DNA of 64,000 nucleotides, taken from assembly GCA_021209875.1 (NCBI GenBank), contig JAGYVD010000005.1, positions 4,564,001 to 4,628,000 of the forward strand, in the 5' to 3' direction. The notes beneath the pieces are model-generated. The model did no database searches. It was not told the origin of the DNA and saw nothing but the letters and a program-made list of their open reading frames with translations. Made by a program: the position numbers and the translations under genes. This DNA comes from Rosellinia necatrix (lineage: Eukaryota; Ascomycota; Sordariomycetes; Xylariales; Xylariaceae). This document shows positions 20,976 to 33,970 of this stretch, piece by piece (within the stretch, counting starts at the first letter, position 1; every line of letters starts with the position of its first letter).

Positions 20976-23900
20976 ACTATCGTATCAGGGGGGATGGGGT
21001 TTGACTACCTAGTTAGTTAGTTACACTTATATATGTATACTCCCATTTCTGTTTTCTGTCAACTGACGGTTGAATCTCGGTGGGAGGGTGGGGGTGAATA
21101 CTGGCATGCAGGACAGGGGTAGCCCTCACGTTCTTTCAGGAGACAAGCCGACTGGTCAGGATTTCTATCTATGTTGATGAGGTGGGTGTGGGTTAGGGAT
21201 ATGGACCATATATATGGTGGACATCGTTTGTCTCCCCATTGATGTCTTACTACCAATTCAATTCAATCCAATTCAATTCAGCCCAGTTCAATTCACTTCA
21301 CTCGACGTCATTCTAGCAAGTTTCCAGCCTCTTCTTCTGTATATTTCTCAACCTATCCATTCGGCACATCGATCCAGATCAGATAGTCCCAGACCCTGAC
21401 CCAGACCCGGAAATAGGTAAGGGGGGCTAACTATCAATAAATTACATTGTATTGAAACAATTGAAGATGCTACTTGAGCTCGCTCATCCGTAAAAGGCAA
21501 CCGTCGAAGCACCATAGTTAGCAAATTCATCATACCCAGCCTAGGGGTAGCCTTATTCCCAGAGACGGCGCAAACGAGATATCCGCCCATTCATTTCATG
21601 CCATCCTTGGCCTCTCAGCTCTACACGTACTCCTCGCTATTGTACTTTGCTAAGCCCTTGCTGATCACCGAAGGCATTCTATCCCCTAATTCCCAGCATG
21701 CACAAAGACCAACAACAGTGTCAGGAATTTCTCCTCCTGCGAGACAAGCAATTGAATCATCGTACTCTTCTCAGAGGATCGGCCTCCACGCCCTACAGAT
21801 ACCAGGGCACTGTCGGGTTTCTTCATCAAAAAACTTCGCCTTTCAGCTGACTATGACCCGAGGGTGTGCTAACGGTATATGTCGAAGGGCTTCCGTAAAA
21901 TCAGGAAAACCTTTGGCCGTGCGGGCATGACAGGGTGAATCCTCAGGGTCGAGAAAGTTATCGAAACCATAACAAAACGGGCACTCGTATTCGGGATTCA
22001 TCGGCTCAGACGCGACGCTCGGGTTAGGGGTCTTCTAAACTTATTTCAGAAGGTGCATGGCGCCGCCTCGCATACCACAGTATAGACCTTAATATGATTC
22101 ATTGTTCCATATGGGGAGCTTCCGTAGGATGACCGTGCGTCCTCTGACATGTATGTTGTAAGTATTTACAGCAATGTATATAACCGGACGTAAGAGTCGT
22201 TCTCCTACCTGGGATCGAAAATGTGACCATGGGATTTATGGAATGATGAGGTGAGCCAAACCTTCTCGTCATGTATCACCTTTCCAACTCAATTCCCCGT
22301 CGTGGGTGTGTATAGGAGCTCAGATTTGGCAGGAATACACCCAGAGGAAACTTAACGGGGTGTTGCCACCTCGAATGCAACCGAGTGAGGAATATCGGAG
22401 GCCTGGTGCTGAGAAAGGCAATAATATACGGCAAACAGTCGGGCGAAAGATACTCCGGCGAAATACTAGATTGTCTATGAATCCGAGTATGCGTCCCTTT
22501 GCAACCGTGTTTGGCTGGACAGTTGATGCAGGTCATCATACAGCCAACAGTCTCAAGGCATACGCGCTGCAGCTTCATGCAACTACGTTGGCCGCACAGG
22601 TTAAACACACGGCCATGGCCACCCACCCAACGCGTGAAATCATACCAGTTCCGAATGGCAACAGCCTCAACCAAGCGGATGTACCGCAAATGCTGTAAGT
22701 AGCCGGCTATAGTGCCATTTGATAGGCTTTGGGTCCCGGGAGGCGAAGAGTTACTGCCGTCTGAATCTAGCGTAGTCTGAACGATGAATGCCAATCTTGA
22801 TACAACCACGGTCCAAGGCATGTCCGGTAGCGCCAGGCATATCCCTTGTTCGACATGTATTATGAATAGTATCCATTTCCTCGCAAAAATACCGGAATGG
22901 GCGAAAATGTGGCCGGTGTAGTCTCTCGAGGTGATTGCAATGACATTGGTCAGTGGTAAAGGCACACGTACTTGCGGGCAAGGTGAATTCAGGTGTGGCG
23001 GTATTCACCATGGCCCGCATTGGATACTTCATTGGGCTCGGCAGGGGGCTGCATAAAAGACACCTCAAATGCGAATAAATCAATCATAGTTGTCGTCATC
23101 CATCTCCTTCCTTCGCTTGGGCGGCGCGTCTCAGGAGGCAGTCAATCTTAGTTTCATACCTATTCGGCGAAATCTCACGTGTTGAAAGTTAGCCCCTAAG
23201 GGTGCTAGCTTCTACCTCAGTAATATAAGTTGAATTCACTTGAATATCACTTTTAATCGAGGCTTTTCTATTTCCACAGGCAGAAAATTGGGGAGCCCTA
23301 GGGCATCGCTCCAGAGGGCCTCTCTCTGTCTTGTTTATCTCGTTCATGAACTTATGAATCTTCCCCTTCGTCTTATAGATCTTCTATCACGAAATAGCTC
23401 GCGTATATACTAACATAGCTGCAGAGGGACTAACGGTTCTGTCTTCCGGCCACGCTTTTTTAAAGGGCATCCTAATTTGTAAGGGTTTGTTGGTTTGTGT
23501 CGTAGCTGTTAAGGAACGACTGAGACTGCGATCTACGGCGAGCCTAGCTTCGCGTGGTTAGATGTGTTATGGAGACTCAGGAGTAGAAGTGACGGCAAAG
23601 AGGCCACAATGAGGATTGACCGCAGCGCTTGGTAACCTTACTTGGTAGTATCTAGGGGAATAGGCTGGTTCTTACCGTCAGCCGCCCTTGTTAGTATGAG
23701 GGGATAAGTCCGGATAGAGAAATGTAGGTACGCTACTAGAACACATGTTTAGCATGGGTACTTACCTGCCTAGATAGGTAGATACGTAGGTGCCATTTTA
23801 ATATATAGATATTTTAAAGCAGATACGACTTCTATTTACTCAATGGACACCTCTACTTGATATTCCCACTTGCCTAGTTCAGTGCGTGTAATAAACAGGT

Positions 23901-26099
23901 AGGTGTATGTCTCCGAAGTAGCTGCTTCCCTGCTAATTCTATCATTGTGAATAAATTGAAGCAAATAGCATCCGTAAATGCAGTTGGGCAGCCCTAGTTA
24001 TGGTTTGAGTATTACCTGGAGGAAGAGGCCATGTCTTGGTTAGCCGGGACAGGTTTCTTATTTTATACCTCAATAAATACTCTACATTATTTATCTCGGC
24101 TCTATATGTTTGACATAGGTAATTACGTGTAGAGATTAAATATAGATAATCATTACAAAGAAACCGAAGAATAATACGACGGGTGTTTAAACACAGTTAG
24201 AATATAACGCTCTGTTTTTTTTATCGCGCCAGTATAAACCAGCACATCCCATAGTAAGGAGCCTGTTCTAATAACTCACTCGTTGTCCCCGGATTCTGTA
24301 ACTACATGGTCCTTCTCTATAGATAGTGCGTCACTCACTACCCATACCCAAATTATGTATATTCATATTTACTTAATTTCACTCACCGCATACTCCTAAA
24401 TCTGGTTGGTTTTTGTTCCTGGAGTTCCACAGGGATGGCAAGACGTGATGGCATCCCGGGTTCAACACCAGGAAAATGAGCCATGTCAATCATGGAGAAT
24501 AAATATAGATTTATTTAAATATACCTTGCACTCAATAGTATTTCTTGGGCCACCTTGATCATCCCACAGTATTAGGGCACACGAGAGAGATGTCAGACGA
24601 AGAGTGAGCCTTTTAGGCCGAAAGCCACACCTACGACAGGTTTGGAATTTACCATGTGAGGTACCTCCGACATAATTACAGGATAAGGGTCATAGGAGCG
24701 AAGGGTTTTATTAGTTAAAGATGTATTCTTGGCAAACTACTCAGGAGCAGATCCTGAAAACGAGATTCTAAAAACCTACCTGAACCTACTTAGAGTGGTT
24801 AGTATAGTTGGCTACATATACTGTATAATATACGGGCTTCCAGGCCTATATATATCCACTAGAACAAGTCTATATATATTCCATCAATGCTGATTGCGAT
24901 GACGATAACAATGACGTTAACAACTATTGAAAAGAAAAGAAGAAAAAAAACCCCGTCTATTACTGGTATTATCTGCTGGATATTTGATACTGCGTGCGGC
25001 CCTTCCCGGGACTTGACTGGAACAGCGTTGTCCTTGGAATGGCAGCTCTGTTACAGATTCGCCTCCTTGCGCCTTTCGCTCGGGTTTATTTTGGGCATCC
25101 AGCTGGACGCGATACGACTAAAGGTTTAACTCATTTGTGGAATGTAAAGGGAGAAAGGGAACCTGAGTCTCCGTGGTTTATATGCCTACGATTGAATACC
25201 TGTAAATTCATAAATTAATGATGAAACTCTTCTGTGAAAAGTGGTCAGGCGGTAACGTGGCGAAAAACGGCTAAGATTCGAGAGGCTGGGTGATCATCCC
25301 TGTTGCCCATGCCGTCACATAAGACGCAAGGTGCTTGGTCGTAGCACGGACGTGACGGTTATGAACTGAATAGGTGACAAAGTAGTAGGTTCATGAGAAG
25401 TTGCTTTGATGACCACTTTTATGTTAAGGATCAGATAATGAAGAGGCGGTGACAGGAGAGCCTCTTCCACCTTGATTCAATACTACTACCATCCAACGAA
25501 CAAACGATGGGTGATGATTGGTTGCCTGTATGGCTGCACATATGTAATTAGGGGCCAATAGGACGCGTATAAAAATGAATTTGTCCCAACAGGGTAATAT
25601 CACCCGAGTACATAGTAGAACAATGCGTCGAAGGTAATGCAAAGACATCTACCCCGATTTCCCGGCAATATAGATCTTTATCTGCGAGGGTCGGGCCAGG
25701 TCGGATTTGGGCGCCTCCTGCGGTGTCACGGTTGCATGAGGGGGGGGGGGAGGGTAGTATATGAGATGTACACTATTTCCCCTCGGCCGTGGCTGGGCGC
25801 TTGTCGCAAACAAGACGCAGGAAGGACAGGGGTAGAAGACATCTTGGCTCTAGATAGTACATGTGTATGTACATATTTACTTACCGGTTACGATACCATA
25901 TCTGGAGATCAGCATATGCGTTCACACAAGGATCTGATCGTGGCGTTCCGACGACCAGAGCTCGTCATGGTCTGGTCGCGAGAGGGGGGGGGGACGAAGA
26001 GGAGAAGGAGGAGGAGGAGGAGGAGGGGGAGAGGAGGAACAGGAAAAGGGCAATGAACATGCCACGAGGCTAAAAGTCGGTCAGTAACATGCAGGTAAC
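20976..26099. other. 5.1 kb without a recognisable gene
   Basis: No conserved domain found. The longest frame is 22276..22965 (-), 229 codons with several Cys-rich segments (RSCMKLQRVCLETVGC). It overlaps other frames of similar length on both strands and carries no motif I know, so I do not call it a gene. Between about 23100 and 25000 the base composition is AT-richer with frequent TATA words, which suggests decayed repeats. CAATTCAATTC repeats occur at about 21257-21300. Confidence 0.45.
22276..22965 (-). other. Long open frame of unknown status (229 codons)
   Basis: A single frame from 22965 to 22276. The N-terminal third is hydrophobic (ARKWILFIIHVEQGICLALP), the middle is Cys-rich, and the end is basic and Pro-rich. 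I see no domain. Open frames on the opposite strand (22306-22698) and an overlapping minus frame (22751-23083) make coding uncertain. Listed only because of its length in moderately AT-rich DNA. Confidence 0.2.
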
Positions 26100-26609
26100 G
26101 ATGAATGGACGGACGACGAGAATTGCCATCCAATCAAGGGCAACGAGGTGCCGGGAATCTGTGTACAAGTAGGGACGATGGCGGACAACGGCTCTCCCAG
26201 GCTGTGTATCTGCCTCGGGAGCCATGATCCTGTCAGTAGGGGAGCCCTCCAATGCTATGGTCGTAGCAGCGGGCTGTTTCGAGATGTCTTCTCCCCCCTA
26301 GTTGCCGACGTGGTGCGTTGGCGTTGGCATCTTGGGGGCAGGGGTTCGCATGCAAGCTGTACACTAAACATATCTGGATCCCTGCATACAAGTGGCATGA
26401 AGACCCCCATTCGTCGCCACCGAAGTTCGTTTGCTTTGCAGGCCCCCGCGATACTCCGCAAATAAACATTTTCTTCCCGCCCCTCCTGCGTCTTTTTTTT
26501 TTTTTTTCCCTCTCACTCACACATACTCTCTCTCTGTCTTACAGCACCATCAGTTCGAGCGTTGTGCATGCCGAACAACGGATCGCTGTTTGTGAGTCTG
26601 CGAGCCTAC

Positions 26610-26643
26610 GAGTTAGCGAGAGAGAGATAGAGATAGAGATATG

Positions 26644-26674
<31 letters not shown>

Positions 26675-26740
26675 GGATGGAGAGAAGTAGAGGGAGAGAA
26701 GAAGAGGGAGGGAGAGAAGGAGAGGGAGAGAGGGATCGTG
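26610..26740. repeat. GA-rich microsatellite
   Basis: GAGAGA runs with GATAGA and GGGA variants over about 130 nt. Confidence 0.85.
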
Positions 26741-27114
26741 GTCAGTACTCGTTATGTAGTGTATATATAAATGTTCGACCTGCGACGTAGTGTACGGTAT
26801 TGTCGTGTGTTGCGATCATGGATCAAGGCTAACACACGTCCCATTGCCGTACACTAGGTGCATCCTTACGTGTGGAATAGGAAAGGGAACCAGATTACCT
26901 TCCGGGATAACCCATGCTCGTTGCAGTTTGTATTGCCGTTCCCAGACGAGAGCTTGTCCCCATAGGCGAGGGTTACCTTGTCCGTCTAATCGGCAACCAA
27001 GTTTTACCTGAGTCATTGGATGCCGCATCCTTGTCCGGGCGCGCCTACCCGGGAGAAGGCACAGTCAAGTCAAGGTTGTCTTCGCACAGGAAATCAATCC
27101 CTTTCACGTGCGCG

Positions 27115-27190
27115 GATGGGATGGGATGAAATGGGATAGGCTGGGATAAGCTGGGATAGGCTGGGATAGGATGGGATAGGATGAGCCTGG
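27115..27190. repeat. GGGATAGGCT / GGGATAGGAT tandem repeat
   Basis: About seven units of a 10-nt motif with single-base variation. Confidence 0.8.
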
Positions 27191-27235
27191 GTAAATTAGG
27201 TTGGCCTCAAGGGAAAGGAAAGGAAAGGACGCGCC

Positions 27236-27312
27236 GAATGTATGTATGTACGTGTATGTACGTGTATGTATGTGTATGTACGTGTATGTACGTATGTGTA
27301 CGTGTGTGTACA
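27236..27312. repeat. TATGTACG/TGTATG microsatellite
   Basis: Alternating GTATGTATGTACGT words; purine-pyrimidine alternation over most of its length. Confidence 0.85.
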
Positions 27313-27689
27313 CTATCTGAAGGAACTGAATTACCTTGTGTGCCCTTGGAGGTTTGCCGTCGGCCGCATGCTGCTTGCCGCTGCCGGGCTGGTGCACATG
27401 ACGACGGCAATGCAGCCCGATCGGTCCACAGCAGTGTTGGACTCAACATGCGAGTAATACAAAGGCCGTAACTACAGGGTCCGTTCCTGTTCCGCCCGTT
27501 CGACCAGTGGTGTATACAAGCCTTCTCCTCCCCTGACCATATCCTGTATCCTGTATCCTGGGGCCGTGTTGACTCGGCGAGGGTGCCGCCCGCCTGTGCA
27601 CGCCACTTGCCTCTCGGTAGCCTGAAACCGGTCATGCGAGCCGCTACCGAGACGGCGAATGGGTGACAGGAGCCTGGGCTTTGGGCTCT

Positions 27690-27838
27690 GATATGTATAT
27701 ATATGTATGTATGTATGTATATATCTATATCTATACATATAGTTATACATACATATATACATACATCATATATATATACATACATATATATATACATACA
27801 TATATATATACATACATATATATATATATATATTACTT
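27690..27838. repeat. TATA/CATACATA microsatellite
   Basis: Long alternating TATG, TATA and CATA words, with internal 16-nt repeats of TATATATACATACATA. Confidence 0.85.
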
Positions 27839-30800
27839 ACGCACTGGGGCAGGCTGTGGGATGTACACCCATATCGGAGACGCGACCTAGCCCCCAGCCG
27901 CCACTCCCTTACATACAATCTTCACATCCAACCCCCATACGACCTTGCTACGCTGCGTCGGAAGGGTGGGATGGTATGTATGGTACTTCGATGGCATTCA
28001 ACAAAGATGACGCGCTCGGGTGGTGATATAAATTCGGAAGTTTCTGTCGCGGATCCTACCCAACCAAGCGGATACTGAGTACTGAGGTAGGCAAGTGTAC
28101 GTAGTAGGTGGTGTAGGCAGGCAGGCAGGCTAGGTGCTGACTGACCCTATGGTGTTATACTCGGGGTAATAATAATTGATGACGGAGATGTGACAGGGCT
28201 TCCACTATCCGAACAACCACCCTTGCTCCCCTATCCCCCCCGTCGGCGCTCCCTAGTACTTAATAGTCTTTCATTCCGCAGTTTGCGGTGCTGCATGTGC
28301 GCATGGCCTTGTCGCGGTCAGATTCCATCCACGACGACGACGGCGAAGTTGGCGATGTGGCCAAGGTCGACCTTAACGCTCCCCGGGGAAGGATAGAGAG
28401 AGATGGGGGCCATATTAAACATCTTTAAATTGTCTGGGGGAAAGAGATCTAATTCGATTTGATCACCTGCTAGTGTACTGTAGATCGGAGCGGTGGTGTA
28501 TTAGAATTGGGGTAAAGGCTCAGATACATACATACCTAACCTACTGGATATATATACCGTAGAGGCTGGGGACCAGGTAGTGTCGTGTAAAACATGTGAT
28601 ATTGATTGATTGATTGACTTGTAGCGCATCTATTGCCCACACGATACCAGGTGTGCCGGTAGTTGGGCATCGAGAGAAGTTTCTTGGCCATGTACGTCAG
28701 CAGGCGGTATAACAAACGCCGTGTCATGTATTTGCCATACGAACGCCTATAGGACAAGGCACGATGTTTGACGGAATACAAGCAAATTGGGTAACTACGC
28801 ATTTATTTATTTATTTGAGTGTGCCGTAATACACGTCGTATGCTATACTACACCGGCTTTCTTCTTTGTCTTGTGTCCCTACGGGACTTCCTTGCGTATC
28901 TCTCCTGGCGTTTTCTTTTTCACTCTGGTTTTTTTTTTTCTCCTCATATAAATAGATAGCTAGATAGATAGAAAGATATACACTATATAGGGTACTTACA
29001 GGATAACTCAGGATAGTCCGTGGCTGACGTGCAAGCGGGGACCAGCGACAGGGGTAGTTGGAGACATGTCCCTAGCAAACAGGGGCCAGCCGCTGACCCC
29101 TGTTCGATGCCAACCTCCCTCTGTCGGCCAACCAGGTACCCATGGCCTTGATGCTTGTTGCGTGCATGAGCTGGTGCAGTGCCTAGTACCTCTGAGGTAT
29201 AGAAGTTGGTATACCTAGGTCCACTTAGGTAGTGTAGGTATCCAACCTTCCCGTGTCTTACACACCTCCTACACTACATACCATTGCCATGCTATGCCTA
29301 CCTACCATTTTATTGTTGTAGTGTCCGACAAACTCGGCTCAACACACTCGCCGCTTTTCCTCAGCCTCGGTTCATATGGTCAGGTGACTACGATTCACAT
29401 TTGTGCATACCTGGGTACATGTAGCTTATGCAGAGTAAACTGGCGGCTGTACTACTAGACTGGAAGTAGTAAGGCTCTCACTCTTGATCTTACTAAGAGA
29501 CACACGTGTCGTGGTTTTCTGACTGCAGTTATCAGCCCGGCTTAGGATATAATCATTATTCACCATACCACTATCCAAGTATATGATTCGTCAACGCAAC
29601 ACCTCTTACACCTCTTACATCTCTTACGCTTAAAATGCTCACTATGGCCCGATATCGCTTCTATGAAGTCACCTTCCCCGTAAATGACCCAGGGGGTTAT
29701 ATTTCCCAAGATTAAACTGAACTAGCATACACATATAACTAGTCTAACCTACATTCCGCCTATGATAACCAGTACTCCATCTAGCCATCATGGACCCTTG
29801 GATAGGCGGCGGTCGTCTCTCTACTAAGTGTGAGGAGTCTTGATCCTAATGAATTAACTCAACGGTTGGCAAACCCCTCCAATCTTCGGCCGAACTTCTG
29901 CTGGCATTATTACCGGGCCAATGATTACCGTTTTTTTTTTTTTTCAGTTGAGATGATTTGGCAAGGGCCGTAAACTTCCATGTATCACATACAAGCTCAA
30001 TTACTTGCCTAGCGTACTTTATTGCCAATGAAGTTTCCTACGGCGAAGGAAGAGCTTCTTGCCGGTTTGGTATTTTAATACATTATTTGCCTCTATCTCT
30101 CTCCCTAAGCAATTTCTTAGAGCATACACTGCTAGGCAGTGCAGTCGCCTCCCATAGGGCGAGGTATATTCTTGTCACTAAGGAATTAAGATCGAATGAC
30201 TATGGCTTACAACAAAGCCTAACATGCTGCAGTAGAACCTCGAGTGAGTCATAGTATAGAGGTAACTAAATTCCCTAGACAGGCTAAGATAAGGCAGCGC
30301 AATGCGAAGTGGCTTGATAATATTATTGATCATTACTAGTGGTATAAATGCCCTATATGTGTGTGTGCTGTCAGATCCAGGGCCCGGACTGTCGTGAGCA
30401 AATGAACCACCGATTTCTGCCTAGGCATATCAAAAATATCCGCACAAGGGATAGTGATGGCAGTATTTAAAAGATAACTTCGCGAGGGTTTTCGCAAAAG
30501 CCTTATTGGCGTTATTAATATAAGATTGTTAGAGTGAAGCTGTTCACTGACACGAGATATGAGAGAAGAGGAAATAAAACCCGGATATATATATATATAT
30601 ATGTAACTAGTTATATTTAGACGTATAAAATACGTATAGACAAACTTGACCTAATAGCTGCCACGTTTTTAACTTTAGTTAAATAAATAATCGATGCTAT
30701 TTACCAAAGAATCGGTATCAGATAGGGATAGTATTGTTGCAGCCAATGTTGGGTGGAATCCCAGTGTCCAGGGTCTAGTCCCGTGTAATGCAGGCGAAAG

Positions 30801-31158
30801 CGCTTTAGCGCGCCACGATTAGGTAAAATGGTGCACACCAAGAATTAAACTCAAAGGAGGCCACAGGAAGGTACAGGAAGCCACAGGAGCCAGAAGCACC
30901 GAGTACCTCCTTCATCTATCAACCATGGCTGTTCGGAAGGCGCGCGCTTGCGGGTCCTGCTCGCCGCCTTTTGCAATTGTCTATTTCTCTCCTTTCCCTG
31001 CTGTTTCATATTTTCTCCCTTTCTTCTCAAGGCCCCGTCACAATCCTTCTACCCATGCTCCTTATTGCAGCGCACCTACGACAGCGGCGCTGGTGGCAGC
31101 ATCAGCATCATGATGTTATCTGTATTTCTCGGGAGGTTATGCAGCTCTGTTTGTTTCA

Positions 31159-31212
31159 GCTTGTGCAAAGCGGGTCTGCTCTCAGGCTAAAGGCGGCATG
31201 GCCCAGGTAACA
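31159..31212. repeat. Dispersed repeat fragment, copy 2
   Basis: GCTTGTGCAAAGCGGGTCTG and GGCTAAAGGCGGCATGGCCC match 15467-15530, which carries T or A at several C or G positions. Confidence 0.5.
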
Positions 31213-32198
31213 ACCCCGATTGTGCGTGATTCAGTCTGCCGACGAAAACCTATTTATGAGGCAGGCAGGTACGTACATCTACATCGGTCCATACATCCAT
31301 GCCCTAATACGGGTACCTAGTGTCAAGCGCAGGAAGCCCGTCGAGCTCTTAACCGTGTCCGGATTAGCGTTATGCTTTCCTTGGCAAAGAAAAAAAGGAC
31401 AGGGACATGGGGCCAACATGGGTAACAGGGAACTGCAGGAAGGAAGCTGTGAAACCTCTGCGTGCTGCGATAGTGTACTTGCAAGTGGGTGTACGGTAGA
31501 AGTGGTGTACCCGCTGCTGGTCAGCGTACCTACATAGGTAGGTAGTTAGTACAGTAGAGACCGCACGCGGTTGCTTCCTGCCGCCGACGACGTGGGTAAT
31601 GTACCTGCCTGCCCACGAAGCTATATACAAACAAGGTACACAAAGGTTGGGGTAGGTATGATGCTTGCTGCTGCTGCAGCCGCCGCGACCGTAGCACACC
31701 TCCGAGCAGAACCCGAGCTTCTGACCCGAGAAGATAAAATTCATGCAGCAGCAACTCATCATAGGTTCGTCCATCCCTACCTTGGTACGCACTAATGTAA
31801 GCTACACCACGCTAACCAAGGTACCACATTGTACATCCGCACACCCCCCCGACTGATAAACTTGACATCTCTACCCATCCTACCCATCCTACTACCCAAT
31901 ATTCCACTTTTGCAAATCCAGTGTCCACTCTCGCCCCCAGCTCACGCTGGTCTCTTACCGTCTCGTCTTGACCCTCGACTCTCGACTCTCGATAACCTGA
32001 CACTTAACATTTGACATCTGACACCGACCACGCAAACCTAAACTGAGCCTCTGTTTCGGGCCTGTTGTGTGTTTGTTCGCGCTGCATCTCCCGACGGAGC
32101 TCGGCCGATGTAGCTAGCCGCCTTCGCCGCCGCCGTCGCCTTGTTTGATATGCTTCTGTGGGCGTGTTGAAACCAGATTTGTGTCCGCTCGAGAGCAC

Positions 32199-32242
32199 AA
32201 CCTCCAGCCTCCAGCCTCCAGCTTCCAGCCTCCAGCTTCCAT
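32199..32242. repeat. CCTCCAG/CTTCCAG tandem repeat upstream of rxt3
   Basis: Six 7-nt units alternate CCTCCAG and CTTCCAG in the presumed 5' leader. Confidence 0.8.
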
Positions 32243-32659
32243 CCAGACAGCCCGGCGACCGTTACGACCGCCGAAGATAGCCTTGAGCGAGCGCATACCA
32301 ACCCGGGCGCGAACCGAAACCCACATCTTTGCATCCGCGAGCCTTCATTCACTGCCGCCGTCCCTGCGCCGACGCACCCTCGATACCCCTTCGGCATCTC
32401 CTCGACACGCGATGCTGCTCCCTGCGCATGGGCAATAACGATATCTCCTACGTCTTGTCTTCCTCTTTGGCTTCATCTGGCACCCGCGCATTTCGATAAC
32501 GGTCTTGGCCCGAAATCACGTCTTCTTGAGTTGTATCTGTCTTTGTTGGCCCTGCGAGCGACGGAGTGTGTGGCGGAGTTGTGTTCATCTGTTGTTCTGT
32601 CTGTTCTGTTGTTCTATTGTACCGCGTGACAGAGACGCGGCGTCCTGACGACGTACGCC

Positions 32660-33934
32660 ATGGAGCCGAGAATGCCACCGCAGATACCCTTTGCTCGTAA
32701 CAGTGCGGCGTCGCCGTCCTTCGCACGCTCGCCCTTTGCCCCGGCTCCCACCTCCTCGGCGCCGACGACTGCTGTTCCGACATCATCCTACTCTCGGCCT
32801 GCTCCCACAACCACGAGCCCTGCCCCTACGTACCCCGAACACCACCAACGACGGCCTTCGGACGCGAATCCCTTCTATGCCTCGCATCCTCAGTCGAGAC
32901 CACCTCCTCCGTATACCGCCGAGCCGACCTCTCATCCCGCCCAGGGCCACGTGCGCCACCACAGCTCGTCATCCGCCAGTCATCGTGCCATGCGACCACC
33001 CTCGCCGCATCAGCAGCAACCTCCTCCGCCGCACCAGATGGGGCCATATGGTGGCCCGCCTGCTCCCCGCCCTCCCCCCGTGAATCTCGGCCTTCCTGGC
33101 CCTTTTCCTTCGGGACGTGAATTGCCTGCGCTCAACTCCATCGGGAGACCTGCGAACACCGGTGGGAGTATGTCTATCTCTTCTATGCTCGGCGGTCCTC
33201 CACCCGCGCCTCGCGAGCCTACGCCCGGACATGCACCACCTTACCCACCTCCCGCTACGACTTCTGCCGTCTCGGGTTCTGTGTACGCAAGTTCTGTTCA
33301 CGCGTCGCCACGGATGCAGAATACTGCAGAATACGGTTCGTTCCATCAACGTCGGCCACAAACACCCGAGCCGGGACGACCACCGTTTGATGGGCATAAT
33401 CCCAGAGGTAGTGCGGCCGGTTCCCCTGCCCGGGGCATTTATGGCACTCCCGAATTGTCTAGGTATAGCACGCCTCAGGCTTATCAGCAGAGACCCCCGC
33501 CCCTGTCATCAGCTGATGACAACAGGAGGGAACCTGCGGCTCGTGTAGGCACTGCCAGTGTACCTCCCCGGCCCAGTAGTCAGCCTCGTTCGTACCATGG
33601 CATGGCTCCTAGATCCGCAGATATGGGACGCGGCCCACCACCCCCGCACGGTGAGCCTGTGTATCCGCCACGCGAGGAAGGGCGTCCGGCCGTTAGCGAC
33701 TATAACCCCGAGCGAGGGCCGCCTCGCCCGATGCCCTATGAAGACCAGCATCGTCTGGCGGCTGAGCGAGAGCGAGAGCGAGATTATAGGGAGCGCATGA
33801 ATAGAGAAGTCGAATTCAGGGAGCGACGAGAACGCTTACATTTTGAGGAGCAAAGGCCGCCGTTCATGTTGGAGAGGGAGCGCATGGAACGGGATCGCGA
33901 GAGAGAAAGGGAAAGGGAAAGGGAAAGGAAAGAA

Positions 33935-33970
<36 letters not shown>

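Larger units (their letters stand above)
26100..28100. other. Microsatellite-dense intergenic segment
   Basis: Contains poly-T with CTCT (26490-26540), a long GAGA tract (26610-26740), a GGGATAGGCT tandem array (27115-27190), a TATGTACG array (27236-27312) and a TATA/CATA array (27690-27838). Short ORFs here encode only repeat-derived residues (YIYIY, RERERE). Confidence 0.65.
28101..32659. other. 4.6 kb without a recognisable gene; 3' part is the rxt3 promoter/leader
   Basis: No domain found. ORFs at 29958-30254 (+) and 30925-31113 (+) show nothing familiar. A dispersed repeat fragment is at 31159-31212 and a TA run at 30585-30603. From about 31850 the sequence is C/T-rich, ending in a CCTCCAG/CTTCCAG repeat (32199-32242), typical of a fungal promoter and 5' leader for the gene starting at 32660. 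Confidence 0.5.

Noticed and set aside
27690..27838. CRISPR-like regular array
   Set aside because: The units are TATA/CATA microsatellite words with no distinct spacers, and the genome is eukaryotic.
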